A stretch of 64,000 nucleotides of DNA from Antilocapra americana (taxonomy: Eukaryota; Chordata; Mammalia; Artiodactyla; Antilocapridae): positions 37,459,771 to 37,523,770 of the forward strand of contig ML661885.1 of the NCBI GenBank assembly GCA_007570785.1, in the 5' to 3' direction. The position numbers were made by a program, and so were the translations under genes. The notes below the pieces were generated by a model, which made no database searches, had not been told where the DNA came from, and worked only from the letters and a program-made list of their open reading frames with translations. The stretch's first letter is position 1. Every line of letters starts with the position of its first letter. Below are positions 35,682 through 47,765 of the stretch, piece by piece.

Positions 35682-36169
35682 AAAAGAGCCCATTTACACT
35701 TGGTGAATTCAAGCTTTACTTTTCAGTTTTATAATTAGAGTGGATCTGTAATTTATTGTCAAAGGACAACACTTCTGAGAGGAAAAGCAGTAGTAACAAT
35801 AATCAGTGGGAGACAGCAGGCATAAACGGAGGCCAGCCGAGCCAAATCTGATCATATGGGAACCTTACTTGTAATTGAAAATGTCAACAAATCTGAATCT
35901 TCTTTGATCTACTAGGTTTTTTAAATTTTACTTTTAAATATTAAAGCCTGTGCGTAGCTCATTATATACAGATGGAAAGGAGAGAGAGACCGTGTGTCTT
36001 TAATATCCATTCTGAATAAATTACAGCCCTATTATGCCCCTGTGTGGCCAGCCAGCATAGCAAACTCACTGACATACATTAAGTGACAGAGAAATAATGA
36101 CAAGGTTTGGAGGAAAAGAACAAAAAATAATTACTAAAAATCAGAAAAACAAAACTTAGAAAATATTAA
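35682..36169. other. Unassigned AT-rich sequence
   Basis: No repeat was recognised. On the minus strand it lies just downstream of the last putative polyadenylation signal and is T-rich there, as expected of a downstream element region. Confidence 0.3.
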
Positions 36170-39100
36170 GTACATTTTCTCTGCAAATTTTATTACAAAA
36201 GATAATCATCATTATCATGTTATTTAAATACTGCTCAAAGCAAATGATTACTCAAGGCACTGAACACTGTTAAAAATATACCTTCTAGCATCCCAACATT
36301 TTTGTTTGCTTACAAAGATAAGATCACAAATTTAGATTCCATAATGAACTTAGTACTTCAGAATTTTGTTGCTGGTAACAAAAGGAATTATCTTTGTATC
36401 CTGATCAAGCCATTTAATTTGGGGGAAAATGAGTTTAGAGTAAAAAATGTTGATAATAAGAATATAAATGAAAGCGTCATTTCATCAAAACCTATCAAGT
36501 GGATTTACATCAGATGCAGACACAGATTTTTATTTTTCTTGTTGGACCTTTGGTTTCTTTTATTTTAATTATAAAAGAAGATGGTACTCTGCCACCTCTT
36601 TTACATACAAAAATAGTACTTAAGAAGCACAAGATAAGAGAGGTTACCTAAGAACTTTCAGTTTAAAATGTAAAAGCTATATTATATAGTTTCCAATAAA
36701 AAGTGCATCTAAAATATTTTGATTATTTTCAAATGAAAGAAAACTTCAATTATTCATTAGATACAAAAATATTTTAACAATCTATACATATCTCTGGTTT
36801 AGTAACTTATGATACATCAAATATTATTGTGTATTGAAAATCTTCACTTCTTTGACAAGCTGAACCTGAAAAATCCTTTTGGAGTAATTATTATGGAAGA
36901 TATTAATTTTTTAACCTTTTATTGCTTATATGTCATAGAGGTTATCTGCCCTAGCACCTGAAAAATCTGATGAAAGTTGAGCTGCAGATTTAGGGACAAG
37001 GTTAGTTACTTAGAAAAAGTCTCAAGAAAACTATTTGAAAGAGTCCTCTTTCAATAACAGATTGTCTACAACTGACGTGTTGTACTATTTTAGCAATTTC
37101 TCCTAAAAAGTAATTCAGAATAAAAGATAATGTGATTGTCCATACCTATGATGTTACGTTTCTGTCACTTTAAAGATCATACTTAATGTCACAATACAAT
37201 AACTGAATATTCTACTTCAATTAATACCATTAAACAATAATTATTCATGTAATAACAACCAACACTATTCTTTCCATAGTGACAGTTACAGAATTGATGC
37301 TTCAACTTTAAGACCATTGTTACATCCAGCCCACAAAGCTGAAAGGCCTATAATTTAGATACATTTTTAAAGTTGTTACAAAAACACAACATCTGATGAC
37401 ATACTCAGATCATTTTTGTTCTATAAATTTTCTTCAACAATGATTTTTTATACTACATCTTACTTTCTGATTTAATGTCTAAGCAAAGAATTTTAAAAGA
37501 CTATTGTTTCTGATTCAAACACAAAGAAACCAAAACATTAAAATATGTGGCGATACTAACTACAAGCTCATATAACTCATTTTCATCTATCATATTTCTA
37601 AAATAATAACTATTTGTGTAACTGGTTTTGCTTATTAAAAGTAAATCAAGTAGTTTACATTTATGAAAATCAATAGATTGACAAGTAAAAAAATGTCATG
37701 TTTTCTTAAGACTAACAAGTTAAAGATAAATAAAGATAGGGGATTTACTCCTTCTAAGACAGAATAAATTCTTCATTTACTAACTGGTAATCTCAGATAA
37801 TTTTAGATAAAAAATTTTTAAGGTTAAATAAGGCTGATCTCACAAAAGCATTAGAAACTTCACAATTTAATGTTTAACTGCAGCAACCTAAAACTTCAGG
37901 TTTTTAATAATGAAAGCATTGCAATTATGAGCATGCCCACTATAACAGAAACTTGAAGCCGAGCAAAAGAATACACAAAAGGATTTGTGCAAGGATACAC
38001 AAAATTCCCTCAAGAAATAGATTTTTTCAAATTTTACAACTACTAACACTTACTTTAAAACAAACCCCATACCATGCTGTGAACAGCACAACTTCTAAAG
38101 TCAATGTGCACTCAGCCCTAACATTAATAAACACAAAAGTTCTTGGCATCACAAAAAAAGAAACAGAAATCAAAAAAGGAAAAGATGTATAAAGGATAAG
38201 TACCCATCCTAAAAGTCTGATAGCTTCAGATCATGGAAATTTTAAGAAAACCATGTTGCCTCTTTTACATAAATGTAAAATGCAATACAGATTATTTTTA
38301 TCATTACAGAAACTCAAGCAATGTATTTCTAAACTAAAAAAAAAGTATCTTAAAATATAGACAGCCTCTTTAAGAATATCACAGAATTTCATAACTCATA
38401 TATTTTTAATTAGTCCAAAAACTAAATGTAAAATTAAAAAAATCAAGTTAGTTAATTGAACAGAACTGTAGGAGGAAAGAAGTGAAATTTTATAAAAGCC
38501 GGATGTTATTCCATATTTCATGAAAAGGTCATACATAAATTTATCATCAGTAAACATTTTAAATGTCAACAAATTCTAAAAGCTTCCTTTTCACTTGCTA
38601 AGTTAAAACAAATACTGGGTAATAGGTATGTTTTTAATCTCTAAAATAGCCACACTGTTCAGAGATCCTAGAAGAGACCAGCAAAAATCATTCCTTATTC
38701 TATGCACTTAGTTCCCCCTCAATTTCCAGAAGGTTTCAGTACATTATCATGTTCACAGTATTTCTTTCTCAGTCTTTCTCTACACATATTTAGTTAAAAT
38801 GGGATCTTTCTTAAACAAGGTATATAACAGCAGAAATACTCAAAAGGCAAACAACTTAAATGAGGGGAAAACTGGGTGATAATACTGCATTTCAAAAGCA
38901 TTCTTTAATAAGCTAACTGTTACAGTGAAAGCCAGAGAAACCATCTAAAACATATGTCTGTGATTTAACAACCTTCACCATACACACACACTGAAAAAGA
39001 TCAAGTTGAAAAAGCCATAGGAATTTATAACAAAGCATCCTTCCAAACTAGCCGATCTCATACAAAGCATTATTAGCAGTTCCATAACATAGCTTCTTTT

Positions 39101-39870
39101 AAAGCGATTACTGATCTACCCTGCATAGAGAAATGTCTTGGACCTAGAAAACGTCTTCTGCATGTTTTACAAAAAGCATGCATGACTGCTAATTCACATT
39201 TTCCAACAAATCACATATGATTATATAGCCCCATCCTTACATATGCAATGCAATCACTGCCGTGATCACAAAGGAAAAAACCTATCAGACATTTTAAATT
39301 AATCATTTTATTTATTAGAAAATGAAATCATGAAACAGCCTGTATTGTATTTCAGAGGTCAAGCTAGTTAAATTTAAGATGTTTTTGTGCTTTGAAGTAA
39401 GCTTATTTTCCTTTTTAAAATCAATTAAGAACTACATAAAATTTTATATTTAAGATTAAAAAGACAACACCCTTATAATACTAATATTTCAATACAGAAC
39501 AATTTTACAGACTTAAGATTATTATTCTGAAAATATCAATTCTAAAAGAATATATAGTTTAGCTTTACTCACCTTGCATTGTTCAGTGTTTGTCCAAAAA
39601 GCTCATTTTGTAAAATATTTGGTGGGGATGAAAAAACCCCATGAAAATGAGATAAAACAGAATTGCAGACCTGGCGCAATGTCTCAAATTGCATTTTCCT
39701 TCCTTTTTTTTTCCTTTCCCTTCTCTTATTTTTCCTTACCACCTGTCTTTAAAGTCATCTATTTGCAGGCACCATCAAATAAAAACATGCCAATCAAGTT
39801 CCATATTTCTCCTGAGCTCTGTAAAAACTGTGCTTAAATGAGCAGAGGTTGATAGTTAATTGTACAGTCA
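36170..39870 (-). other. Candidate long 3' UTR (transposon-free, AT-rich)
   Basis: I find no SINE, LINE, LTR or MIR in this stretch, although the rest of the window carries one every 1-2 kb. On the minus strand it directly follows the candidate terminal exon. It contains AATAAA signals at plus positions 39,307-39,312 and 39,311-39,316, 36,918-36,923, 36,559-36,564, 36,529-36,534 and 36,189-36,194. The one near 36,559 is followed on the minus strand by a TG-rich stretch. Long, AT-rich, transposon-poor sequence is typical of conserved 3' UTRs. It could instead be a conserved regulatory region or chance. Confidence 0.3.
36189..36194 (-). terminator. Candidate distal polyadenylation signal AATAAA
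   Basis: Minus-strand AATAAA at the far end of the candidate 3' UTR, followed on that strand by T-rich sequence (TTTTGTTTTTCTGATTTTT about 40 bases on). AATAAA is frequent in AT-rich DNA, so this alone proves little. Confidence 0.2.
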
Positions 39871-39931
39871 TTATTCTTCTAATTCAGTCGTAGAAGATTC
39901 AGTACCCGTGTGGCTTTCGGCTTTCTCCTGA
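39871..39931 (-). CDS. Candidate terminal coding exon with stop codon
   Basis: On the minus strand, after an acceptor-like TTCTTGCTACAG, one base completes a codon. Nineteen codons (QEKAESHTGTESS then TTELEE) then end at TAA (39,871-39,873). The acidic, Ser/Thr/Glu-rich tail looks like a real protein C-terminus. The leading phase fits the two bases left by the candidate exon at 46,347-46,476. The acceptor has an AG about 13 bases upstream, which weakens it. I do not recognise the protein. Confidence 0.27.
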
Positions 39932-40497
39932 CTGTAGCAAGAATTCTAAACAGCAGTAAGCTTTTTGGGCATTCCCAGCTGAAGTGTGAAGCTGAGCTGC
40001 TTTCATGTACTCTACTCATATTTCTCTAAGCCTATTAAAAACACGCAATGAATAGATGCTGTCGTCAGGAGTTTCAGCACATCTGGCTGCCAGCAATAAA
40101 ATCTCAGAAGTAATAAAAATGGGACAAGGTATCTTCCCAATGTTACTACTGGGTAAAAGGGAAAGAAATTATACATTCCCCAACCCTTTTCTCTTCCCCT
40201 GAAAAATGAATAACTCCAGCAACAGAGTATCTAGGTCTCATTAGTGTACAGGCTGCTGGGTAGGGCCAAAATATTTTAAAAAATAAGCAGCTGATCCTTC
40301 TTTTAATATTACAAAACAATAAAAATATAACAGACAATAGGGCTTTTATTGCCTGCATTTGTAATGCCATACTTTGAAAGAGACATTTGGAAAACATGTA
40401 CTTAGCTGTCTTAATTTCCTATTTAATTTTAAAATGTCTTCGTCTACTTATTTTTAAAGGAAAGTGAATAATGTTCAGCTGGGCCCTTTTTAAAGGC
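39932..40497. other. Unassigned sequence, transposon-free
   Basis: No repeat was recognised. Part of the same transposon-poor block as 36.2-39.9 kb. Confidence 0.3.
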
Positions 40498-40511
40498 CAT
40501 ACATAGTATGA

Positions 40512-40718
40512 AAGTGTTAGTCACTCAGTCATGTCCAATTCTTTGCGACCCCATGGACTGTAGCCCACCAGGCTCCTCTGTCCATGGAATTCTCCAGGCA
40601 AGAAAAACCAGAGTGGGTTGCCATTCCCTTCTCCAGAGGATCTTACCAATCCAAGGATTAAACCTAGGTCTCTCACACTGCAGGCAGATTCTTTACCATC
40701 TGAGCCACCAGGCAAGCC
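40512..40718 (-). mobile_element. Bov-tA SINE with 14-base TSD
   Basis: Reverse-complement full-length copy ('gtgttagtcactcagtcatg' to 'gagccaccaggcaagcc'). It is flanked by the perfect repeat CATACATAGTATGA at 40,498-40,511 and 40,719-40,732. Confidence 0.97.
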
Positions 40719-40732
40719 CATACATAGTATGA

Positions 40733-41589
40733 TCTACATGATTATTCAAGTAATGCTAGAAAAAAATTGTACCTTATCAATTAAAACTGAAATAGCACAC
40801 ATAAAATATGAACTTTCCTACAAATCAAAAAAATACAACTAAGGCCAGAGAGACTTTATCAACTATTATTTATTCCAATAACAGTGGTCACAGTATATTT
40901 CCTGAAAGCACCAATGGTCTCAGAGTACTCCAGATCACCATCCATTCTAAATGAGTAACTCTGGTTTAGCTAAAATCTTAAGTTACTCTACATCCAGGAT
41001 CATCCATCTTTCTACAAAAGATGATCTAAAAGTAGTGTGTAAACCAAATTTTAAAAATCAACTCACTTATAGGTTGATCAATATATTTATTGATCTTTAA
41101 CTGCTTCTAAATCATGACATTTCTTTAACAAATACATCTCTGTTAGCCCTTTTTCTCTCAACTTTTAGCCTTATCTTTCTCTATCCCCTTCCACACACAT
41201 ACCACTATCAAGACATAAGCACTTAAGTGCCTATTTAAAACATTAAAACTTCTTTTTAAACTAGTGAATTCTTTTTTGATGTAGATAAACATGTCACAAA
41301 ATAACAACATAAAAGCAACATTACTAAAATTTTTAAAGATAAGAAGTAAACATGTAATAATATAAATTTTTAAACAACTAATTTACTTGTTTAATAAATT
41401 ACGATCTGTAAGAATGGGTTTGTCCTCAACTAAGAGAAGTCTGATATAAGGACTTCCCTGGTGGCTCAGATAATAAGATAAATAATAAGATAAAATCTTA
41501 TTAATTTAGATTTTAATAGTATACACTAATATGTTCATGAAATACATATACACATAATAATCATAAGCTATTTTTGGCTTATTAAGTAT
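40733..41589. other. Unassigned AT-rich sequence with a SINE-head scrap
   Basis: No gene was seen. A 20-base piece matching a SINE 5' head ('ggacttccctggtggctcag') is at 41,452-41,471, followed by an imperfect AATAAGATA repeat. Confidence 0.4.
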
Positions 41590-41765
41590 TAATACTTCTA
41601 AATTTTTTAATATTTAGAAAACATTATGAACAAGTGATTGCTGCTACTATTTTACGGATTAAAAAAAACTGAGGTATTAAGGGATTAAAGATCACACAGC
41701 TTGTAAAAGAGTATTTGAATGAAGGTCTTCACTTTGGGCTCCATTTCATATGCTTCTTGCCAATT
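41590..41765 (-). mobile_element. MIR SINE fragment
   Basis: Reverse MIR core: 'ctgctactattttacggatt', 'aactgaggtattaaggga', 'gatcacacagcttgtaaaag' and 'gaatgaaggtcttcac'. Confidence 0.65.
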
Positions 41766-41830
41766 ATTCTATCTTCTATACACGTGCACACATGGGTACC
41801 CACACATACACACTTGTATTTGTAAATAAA

Positions 41831-42047
41831 AAATAAGTGAAAGTGTTAGTCATCAGCCAACTATGACTCTTTGAGACCCCAAAGACTGTAGCTCGCCAGG
41901 CTCCTCTGTCCATGGGGATTCTCCAAGCAAGAATACTGAAGTGGGTAACCATGCCCTCCTCCAGGGGATCTTGACTACCCAGGGATCAAACTCAAGTTTC
42001 CTGCATTGCAGGCAGATTCTTTACCATCTAAGCCACCAGGGAAGCCC
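41831..42047 (-). mobile_element. Bov-tA SINE with TSD
   Basis: Reverse-complement copy ('gtgaaagtgttagtcatcag' to 'gccaccagggaagccc'), flanked by ATTTGTAAATAAA at 41,818-41,830 and 42,048-42,060. Confidence 0.96.
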
Positions 42048-42344
42048 ATTTGTAAATAAATCAGTCTCAATACATGAATAAGAAACCTATTTCCCAGTGA
42101 CACAGTTAAGTATATTTCAAAGTAAACATCAATTTTTTAAAATTCACAAATAACTTTAAGTGGGTTTCTTCCATTTAACTCAGACAGAAGCAACCTGATG
42201 TGCTTAAAATTGTTAAGCCTCTGATTACAAGTTGATTTTTACATCCATGAAAGGTCAATTTCTTTAAGTGAAAATACACATTTTTAAGTTCTTAATTTCC
42301 AAAACTTATAGTATCTGTGATATATCCTTCCATACACACACACA

Positions 42345-42575
42345 TACAGTGGATGAGAATCCGCGTACCAATGCAGGGACACAGGGTCATTCCCTCTTCT
42401 GGGAATATTCCACAAGCCATGGAGCACCATAGCTCCTGAGCCTGTGTGTGCAAATACTGAAGCCCATGGGCCTAGAGCCAGAGAAGCCCCAGCAATGAGA
42501 AGCTTGCTCACCACAACTATAGAAAGCCCATGTTGAAGACCTAGCTTAAACAAAAGTAAATTAAACATTTTTTAA
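42345..42575 (+). mobile_element. CHR-2 type SINE, head missing
   Basis: Body of the cetartiodactyl CHR-2 SINE: 'gagaatccgcgtaccaatgc', 'ccacaagccatggagcacc', 'agagaagccccagcaatgag' and an A-rich tail. It is the second copy of this older family here. Confidence 0.75.
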
Positions 42576-42789
42576 AATTCTTATAAATAATCCAAAGCCC
42601 TTTTAAAGTAAGTCAATTAAATAGGAAGGTGACTAAACAACAAAATATTCTGTCATTAAAAAAATTTTTCTTTTGTGTTTCAAAATTAAATCTAAAGGCA
42701 AGCTCACAGCAAGAGTTTCAAAAATGGTCTAAGTAATAGAAAGACTACTGGAATGAGCCTCAAAATGGCTTCTTCGAAATAAATAATAC

Positions 42790-43170
42790 AGCAGCTGCCT
42801 TCCTCGGAGCCATATTTTCCAGCTGTCACTATATTACACACAGTACCGGTCGGCTTCCTCCCAGTTTCTTCACCATTCCAGAAGAGATTTCTTCCACTTC
42901 CCTACCTCACTATCACCCTTCACCTTCGCATACTCATCCTTAAGGGCTCAAATGTCACTTTCTCGAGAAGACGTTCTTTAACCTAGATTAGGTCCCCCAT
43001 TATCCACTTTCATGGTACCCTATACTTTTTCTTCACAGCATTTGATAAAAGCATAACTATATATTTACTTGAAAAAAGTCTGTCTTTCATTCTCAGTTCC
43101 ATGAGATTAAGACTCACATTTGTCTGTCTACCACAATGCCTAGTAGAGAGTAGATGTTTAATAAATAAGA
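42790..43170 (+). mobile_element. L2 LINE 3' end
   Basis: Sense L2 tail: 'agggctcaaatgtcactttc' (about 42,944), 'cctagattaggtccccc', 'cttcacagcatttgataaa' (about 43,031) and 'caatgcctagtagagagtag' then 'gtttaataaataag' (about 43,134-43,170). Confidence 0.75.
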
Positions 43171-43489
43171 AGCCTAAATTTTAAGAAATTTTATAAACTT
43201 TATGTTTCAGTCACATTGCAAAGTAGTACAGGCAACGGTTCATGGCTTAATTTGGTTGGTAGATGTGTGTTTGTTTTTTTGTTTTGGCCTACCATATCGT
43301 GTTACAAGGTTCATAAATACAAAAACAACCAATATTCACAACAAAAACATTGTGCATTGGATGGACCTTGTAATTTGTTACAAATATCCTAAATATTATA
43401 AAGAATGTTTATAGCTAATATTTGTTTTAAATTTTCTATATACTGAAGGCTCACAAGTAATATAAATATCAGAGGCTTCTATAAGGACA

Positions 43490-43660
43490 GAAGAACATAG
43501 CACTTGAAGTCAAATGGTCTGGATTTAAGTACTGACTCCAACCCTATCTAGCCATAAAACCTCAGGATGTTCACTTTATATACCTGTGCTTTGTTTCTTC
43601 AAATGTAAAATAAACTACATCACCTACTTAGGGTATTATTATATCAAAACAAACATATTT
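43490..43660 (+). mobile_element. MIR SINE
   Basis: Sense MIR: 'gtcaaatggtctggatttaa', 'agccataaaacctcaggatg', 'cttcaaatgtaaaataaac' and 'ctacttagggtattattat'. Confidence 0.8.
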
Positions 43661-43754
43661 TATAAACTGTAAAGTATGCTGTATGTGGGCGTAACCTCAC
43701 TATGAACTATCTAAGGAATCAAATTATTGGAACCAAGATTCTAACAGTAACGTT

Positions 43755-43968
43755 CCTGCTGCTGCTGCTCAGTCACTTCAGTCGTGTCCAACTCTGTGAG
43801 GCTCTACAGACGGTAGCCCGCCAGGTTCTTCTGTCCATGGAATTCTCCAGGTTGAGTACTGGAGTGGGTTGCCATGCCCTCCTTCAGGGGATCTTCCCAA
43901 CCCAGGGATCAAACCAGGGTCTCCTGCACTGCAGGCAGATTCTTTACCACTGAGCCCCCTGGCAAGTC
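43755..43968 (-). mobile_element. Bov-tA SINE with (CTG)n tail
   Basis: Reverse-complement copy. The tail appears as CTGCTGCTGCTGCT followed by 'cagtcacttcagtcgtgtcc'. It is flanked by the imperfect repeat TCTAACAGTAAC / TCTAACAATAGC. Confidence 0.93.
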
Positions 43969-43984
43969 TAACAATAGCATTAGG

Positions 43985-44110
43985 TATCTTTTATTCATCA
44001 AATTTATTTATGCAACAAATATTTATAGGACTTCTTTGTGCAAAGTTCTATATCTCTGTTCATTACATGCTAAAGGGATAAAATGCTTATGCTTACCCTT
44101 TTCGGCAAAA
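43985..44110 (-). mobile_element. L2 LINE 3' end fragment
   Basis: The plus strand shows the reverse L2 terminus ('ttatgcaacaaatatttata', 'ggacttctttgtgcaaag', 'ctgttcattacatgctaaag'). Confidence 0.55.
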
Positions 44111-44842
44111 ATGAGATAAATTCAGAATGTCCTTCAAGTAAGGTCAGTTCCATACTTACATCTAGTCCTGTAGAGGCATTAACACTCACAAATGGTATAT
44201 AGCTGGTAGCAACTGTTTTCTCTGTGGCCAATCTATTAGAAAATTTAGCTCCTCAATGGAAATAGCAGTGTTAACCAGAGCTCCCGCAGAAGAAGGTGCT
44301 AAGACACTTAAAGCAGCACAGGCAGTTTCATGAAAGATGAAAAAGTCAATCAACACTAAAAAGTTCAACCTTTTTAAAGCAATCTCAAATTCTCAAATAA
44401 AAATAATAACAGTTTATTTTGCCTATGAAATTGGGAAAGTATTGGCCAGAAAGTCAAAAAATGGCCACGTAAATAAACTGCATTTATTGTCAGGGCTGTA
44501 TACTGGTAGAACGTTTTTGAGAAATATTAAGTAGTATGTAGCAAAAACTTTTAAAATGTTCAAACTCTGAGAGAACAGTAGGAGAATAAACAATGAAATG
44601 TTGATATTGACTACTTCCAGGTGAAAATATCACAGAATTGTTTTCCATTTTACTGTAGCTTTTGGTACGCTGTCCACAAGAAAGACCAAAATGTAAACTA
44701 CATAATGTGGAGAATTCTATAATTACAGTGAAATCTTTAACCATAATATATTAAGTATGATGCTAGCCCAAACTTTTGCTTAGCAACGCTCAAGTAAATC
44801 AAATACTAGATTATTAGTTTTTACATAATTGGCTATATCCAT
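44111..44842. other. Unassigned sequence
   Basis: No repeat was recognised. A minus-strand open segment (about 44,180-44,305, containing LAPSSAGALVNTAISIEEL) lies next to GTGAGT and GTAAGT donors, but its acceptor is poor; see the rejected list. Confidence 0.3.
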
Positions 44843-44992
44843 CTCTGGGTCAGGAAGATCCCCTGGAGAAGGAAATGGCAACCCACTCCAATATTCTGCC
44901 TGGGAAATCCTATGGACAGAGGAGCCTGGCGAGCTACAGTCCATGAGCTCACAAAGAGTCAGACACAACTTAGTGATTAAACGACAACAAAT
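44843..44992 (+). mobile_element. Bov-tA SINE, 5'-truncated
   Basis: Starts in the body ('tctgggtcaggaagatcccc') and runs to 'gtcagacacaacttagtg'. The tRNA head is missing. Confidence 0.92.
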
Positions 44993-46346
44993 TAACAGTG
45001 GTATCTGTTTTCTTCTTTATCAATAAGTTCTTAAAATTCTGTAATCAGTCAAACTGCTTAATCAGTACTATGAAAATCCAAATGAATGAGAAAACAAAAT
45101 TTAGCACTAACTTCTTTATAGTATCTTCAAAAATATTTGAGGTATAAGTCTTAAATTAAAATTATTAATATTTAAGAATCTTGGTTTACAAATTTCTAGT
45201 GTCAATTAGTGAGATAGCTTAAGAAGTTTAATGCAAACTCAAAAATTAGATGAATGAATAAGAATTAGGAAATTATACTCTTCTTAACAGTACATGTGTC
45301 TAAGGCACACACTTACGGCATATTTAAATTTTATGTTCTAAAGATATCTAGTTCTAAACATGTCTGGATTTATTTTTAACGTTTAAGAGTACCAAAGTAT
45401 TTCTATTAAAATGCTACACACATGAAAATATCTCAATATTACTAATCAATTAGTGACATTATGTTATATAGTATGTATAATCCATAAGAAAAAAAATCCC
45501 TGAAACATTAGAAGAATTTTTCATTTTCTTAAAATATAGATCTGTAGTTCTATCTATATAATTATAGCAACTGCACTATCTCTTCTATATACTAGTCTTG
45601 TTCCATTGACTTTCTGAAGCATCTGATAATAGTCTAAGGCTTATAAGAAAGATGGTCCAGAGAAGAAGGTGTCTTTATATGCTTTACAAATAAAAGTCTT
45701 GCGTTGTAAATATGTCCCTGAGGCAAGACCATGAAATCACTTACTTAAGGGATAACAAATAAGCAAAGAAAAAGGAAAAAGATGAAATTTCTAACAAAAA
45801 AAGTAAAGAAAAGACATTCAACAAATGTAAACTGGCCTGTGCTTCAACTTAGGGTGGATAATATAGTACATCAAGGAAAAAAACAGAGGAAGAGTAGACC
45901 AGACCTGAATAAGTACAAAAGTCTAAAGATTTCATATAAAATCAGGAAAGAGCTTAGTTCAAAATACCTACAGCAGTTTTCATAATCAGCTTTTTAAAAT
46001 GTGTTTGTTGTTGTTTTCAGTTGTTTTCTGACATACAAAAAGAAAAATTCTGTAGCACTTCCCAGAGCTTAAACCCTGCATCCAATCTCCCTAGTTTTGA
46101 TCACTGCAGCAGAACAGACTCAACAGTTTCCACCATCTATTTCAGAAAGGAAAGGAAAAACAGTGAGAGCATCCACAAATGTATGAAGTTCCACCATCTT
46201 TCTCGTCTCCCTGATACCTCTAACTAGGCCAAATCGATGAGGGCTAACCCCACTGCGCTGCAACCAAGGTGCCGAGCTAGGAGAAGGACTTCAGGGCCGC
46301 TTCAATAGTCCAAAGCAGCGCTTCCCAGTGCAGTCTCCACACTTAC
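44993..46346. other. Unassigned AT-rich sequence
   Basis: No named repeat. The 46,040-46,340 part has higher GC and a few CpGs ('aatcgatgagggc', 'gtgccgagctagg'). On the minus strand it would be intron downstream of the candidate exon at 46,347. Confidence 0.3.
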
Positions 46347-46476
46347 AAGCTGGCAACTGCAGGAATACCTTTCCTATAAGATTCACGAATTAGGCTACAG
46401 GGTACCAATTCTAGATTTAAACTCCAGAATGAAAATATCCAGAGTGATTGTCTGCTCTGACACCCAAAATGTCTAT
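46347..46476 (-). CDS. Candidate 130-bp internal exon
   Basis: Minus strand. It has a very good acceptor (GATTCTGTTTCCTCTAACAG) and a strong donor (CAGCTT|GTAAGTGTGG). One frame is open throughout: two bases, 42 codons including RHFGCQSRQSLWIFSFW and LIRESYRKGIPAVAS, then two bases. The start phase fits the one base left by the segment at 47,095-47,126. The end phase fits the terminal segment at 39,871-39,931. The peptide is unknown to me and Trp/Phe/Ser-rich. It could also be a non-coding exon or chance. Confidence 0.27.
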
Positions 46477-47094
46477 CTGTTAGAGGAAACAGAATCAATA
46501 TCTCAGAAAATACAATCTGGTAAGTTCCTCCAGTATTAGGACTGCTCATTCTGAGTAAATATTCCCTTGATAACCATCAAGAGAACAACTGGAAGCAACA
46601 CTACAACTTCAGGGAGCAAGATCCATATGAATAAGGTCCAGCTCCACTTCTAATAGCTCCACTGTCTGAGAACCACAATACAGAAATGATGATAGCCTTG
46701 GGACTCCAGGCACTCAACTTAATCTTGCAAACTGCCTCATAAGGCACTCTACTCCCTAGTAAATTCCAAGTATCCATATAGACTCTTCATGATAGAAATG
46801 CTGACTGTATATTGTCATTATATGAAAATGAAAAATGATAATCATTGGCACAACTGTAAACGTGTTTTAGCAAAATAAGGGGGACAGTGAAATACCGTGC
46901 AATAATACTGGCCTCCAAGAGTTCCCATCCACAATTCCTTTCTTTCTTTTTTTATTATTTTCCATCATGATGGAAGATAAGATATTGATATGGTATATAC
47001 ACACTTCATTTCTTTCATACAATTTCCTTCTACTCATTATTTCATGAAAAAAAGGAATTGGAGACATCATAAACACACCAAAAAATTATCTCAC

Positions 47095-47126
47095 CAAATG
47101 TGGATGCAAGAGCATCAATTAGAGAG
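47095..47126 (-). CDS. Candidate 32-bp micro-exon (weak)
   Basis: Minus strand, bounded by a pyrimidine-rich acceptor (CTTGCTTTGGCTACTTTATTAG) and a donor CATTTG|GTGAGA. It reads one base, then ten codons (SLIDALASTF), then one base. Phase is compatible with the 46,347-46,476 segment. Very short exons are easily found by chance. Confidence 0.15.
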
Positions 47127-47189
47127 CTAATAAAGTAGCCAAAGCAAGATAATACTTGGCTTGAATTAAATATAGCAGTAAAATAGGGA

Positions 47190-47765
47190 CACAGGAAGAC
47201 AAAGTGTAGATGTTAAATCAACAAGACACAATGACGATTTGCCACAGGGGTGGGAGCTGGTGTATGAAGGTCAAGAGAGGAATCAAAAATGACTCTCAGA
47301 TGTCTTTCTTAAATAATCAAGCAGAGAGTCTTAATATTTCCTAAGACAGAGAATGCTAAAGGAGGAGCAGACTGAGGGAAAGGAAAGGGGAAGATGATGA
47401 GTTGCTGAGTTTAAGGAGCATATAAGATAGCTGGAAAGACAAATAAGTAAGCAATTGGACTCCAGAGTTTAGAAAAGAGTTCTCAGCCAAAGATTTAAAT
47501 TCAGGAAGCAACAGCATGTTAGTAATGATTTCAACCAAGCAAGCATTGATCAGATCACCCAGAAAAAGTTCAAAATGGTAAAAAAAAATTTTTTTTAAAG
47601 TTTAAGACAGTGCACCAGGAAACTAAGTTCCACACTGTTATCAGATAAAGAAGAAGCATAAGGAATAAAGATGAAGAGAAGCCACAGAGGTGGGAGGAAA
47701 TCAGGAAAGTGTGGTGGCCTCTAAGTCAATAAAAGACAACATTTTAAGAAGAATGATATGACTGT
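47190..47765 (-). mobile_element. L2 LINE, reverse-transcriptase part
   Basis: The plus strand is the reverse of the L2 RT coding region. Landmarks are 'gaggaatcaaaaatgactctc' cut to 'aatcaaaaatgactctcag', 'gagcagactgagggaaagg', 'ggaaagacaaataagtaagc', 'gatcagatcacccag' (about 47,550) and 'aggaaagtgtggtggcct' (about 47,702). It is decayed, with no open RT frame. Confidence 0.6.

Noticed and set aside
44160..44305. Minus-strand open segment with LAPSSAGALVNTAISIEEL next to GTGAGT and GTAAGT donors
   Set aside because: The frame hits TGA exactly at the first donor, the acceptor CTGCTTTAAG is weak, and the exon chain already joins in phase without it. Kept only as a note.
45748..45800. Minus-strand donor-like TAA|GTAAGTGA with a T-rich upstream segment
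   Set aside because: The putative exon is pyrimidine-rich low complexity and looks like part of a polypyrimidine stretch rather than coding DNA.
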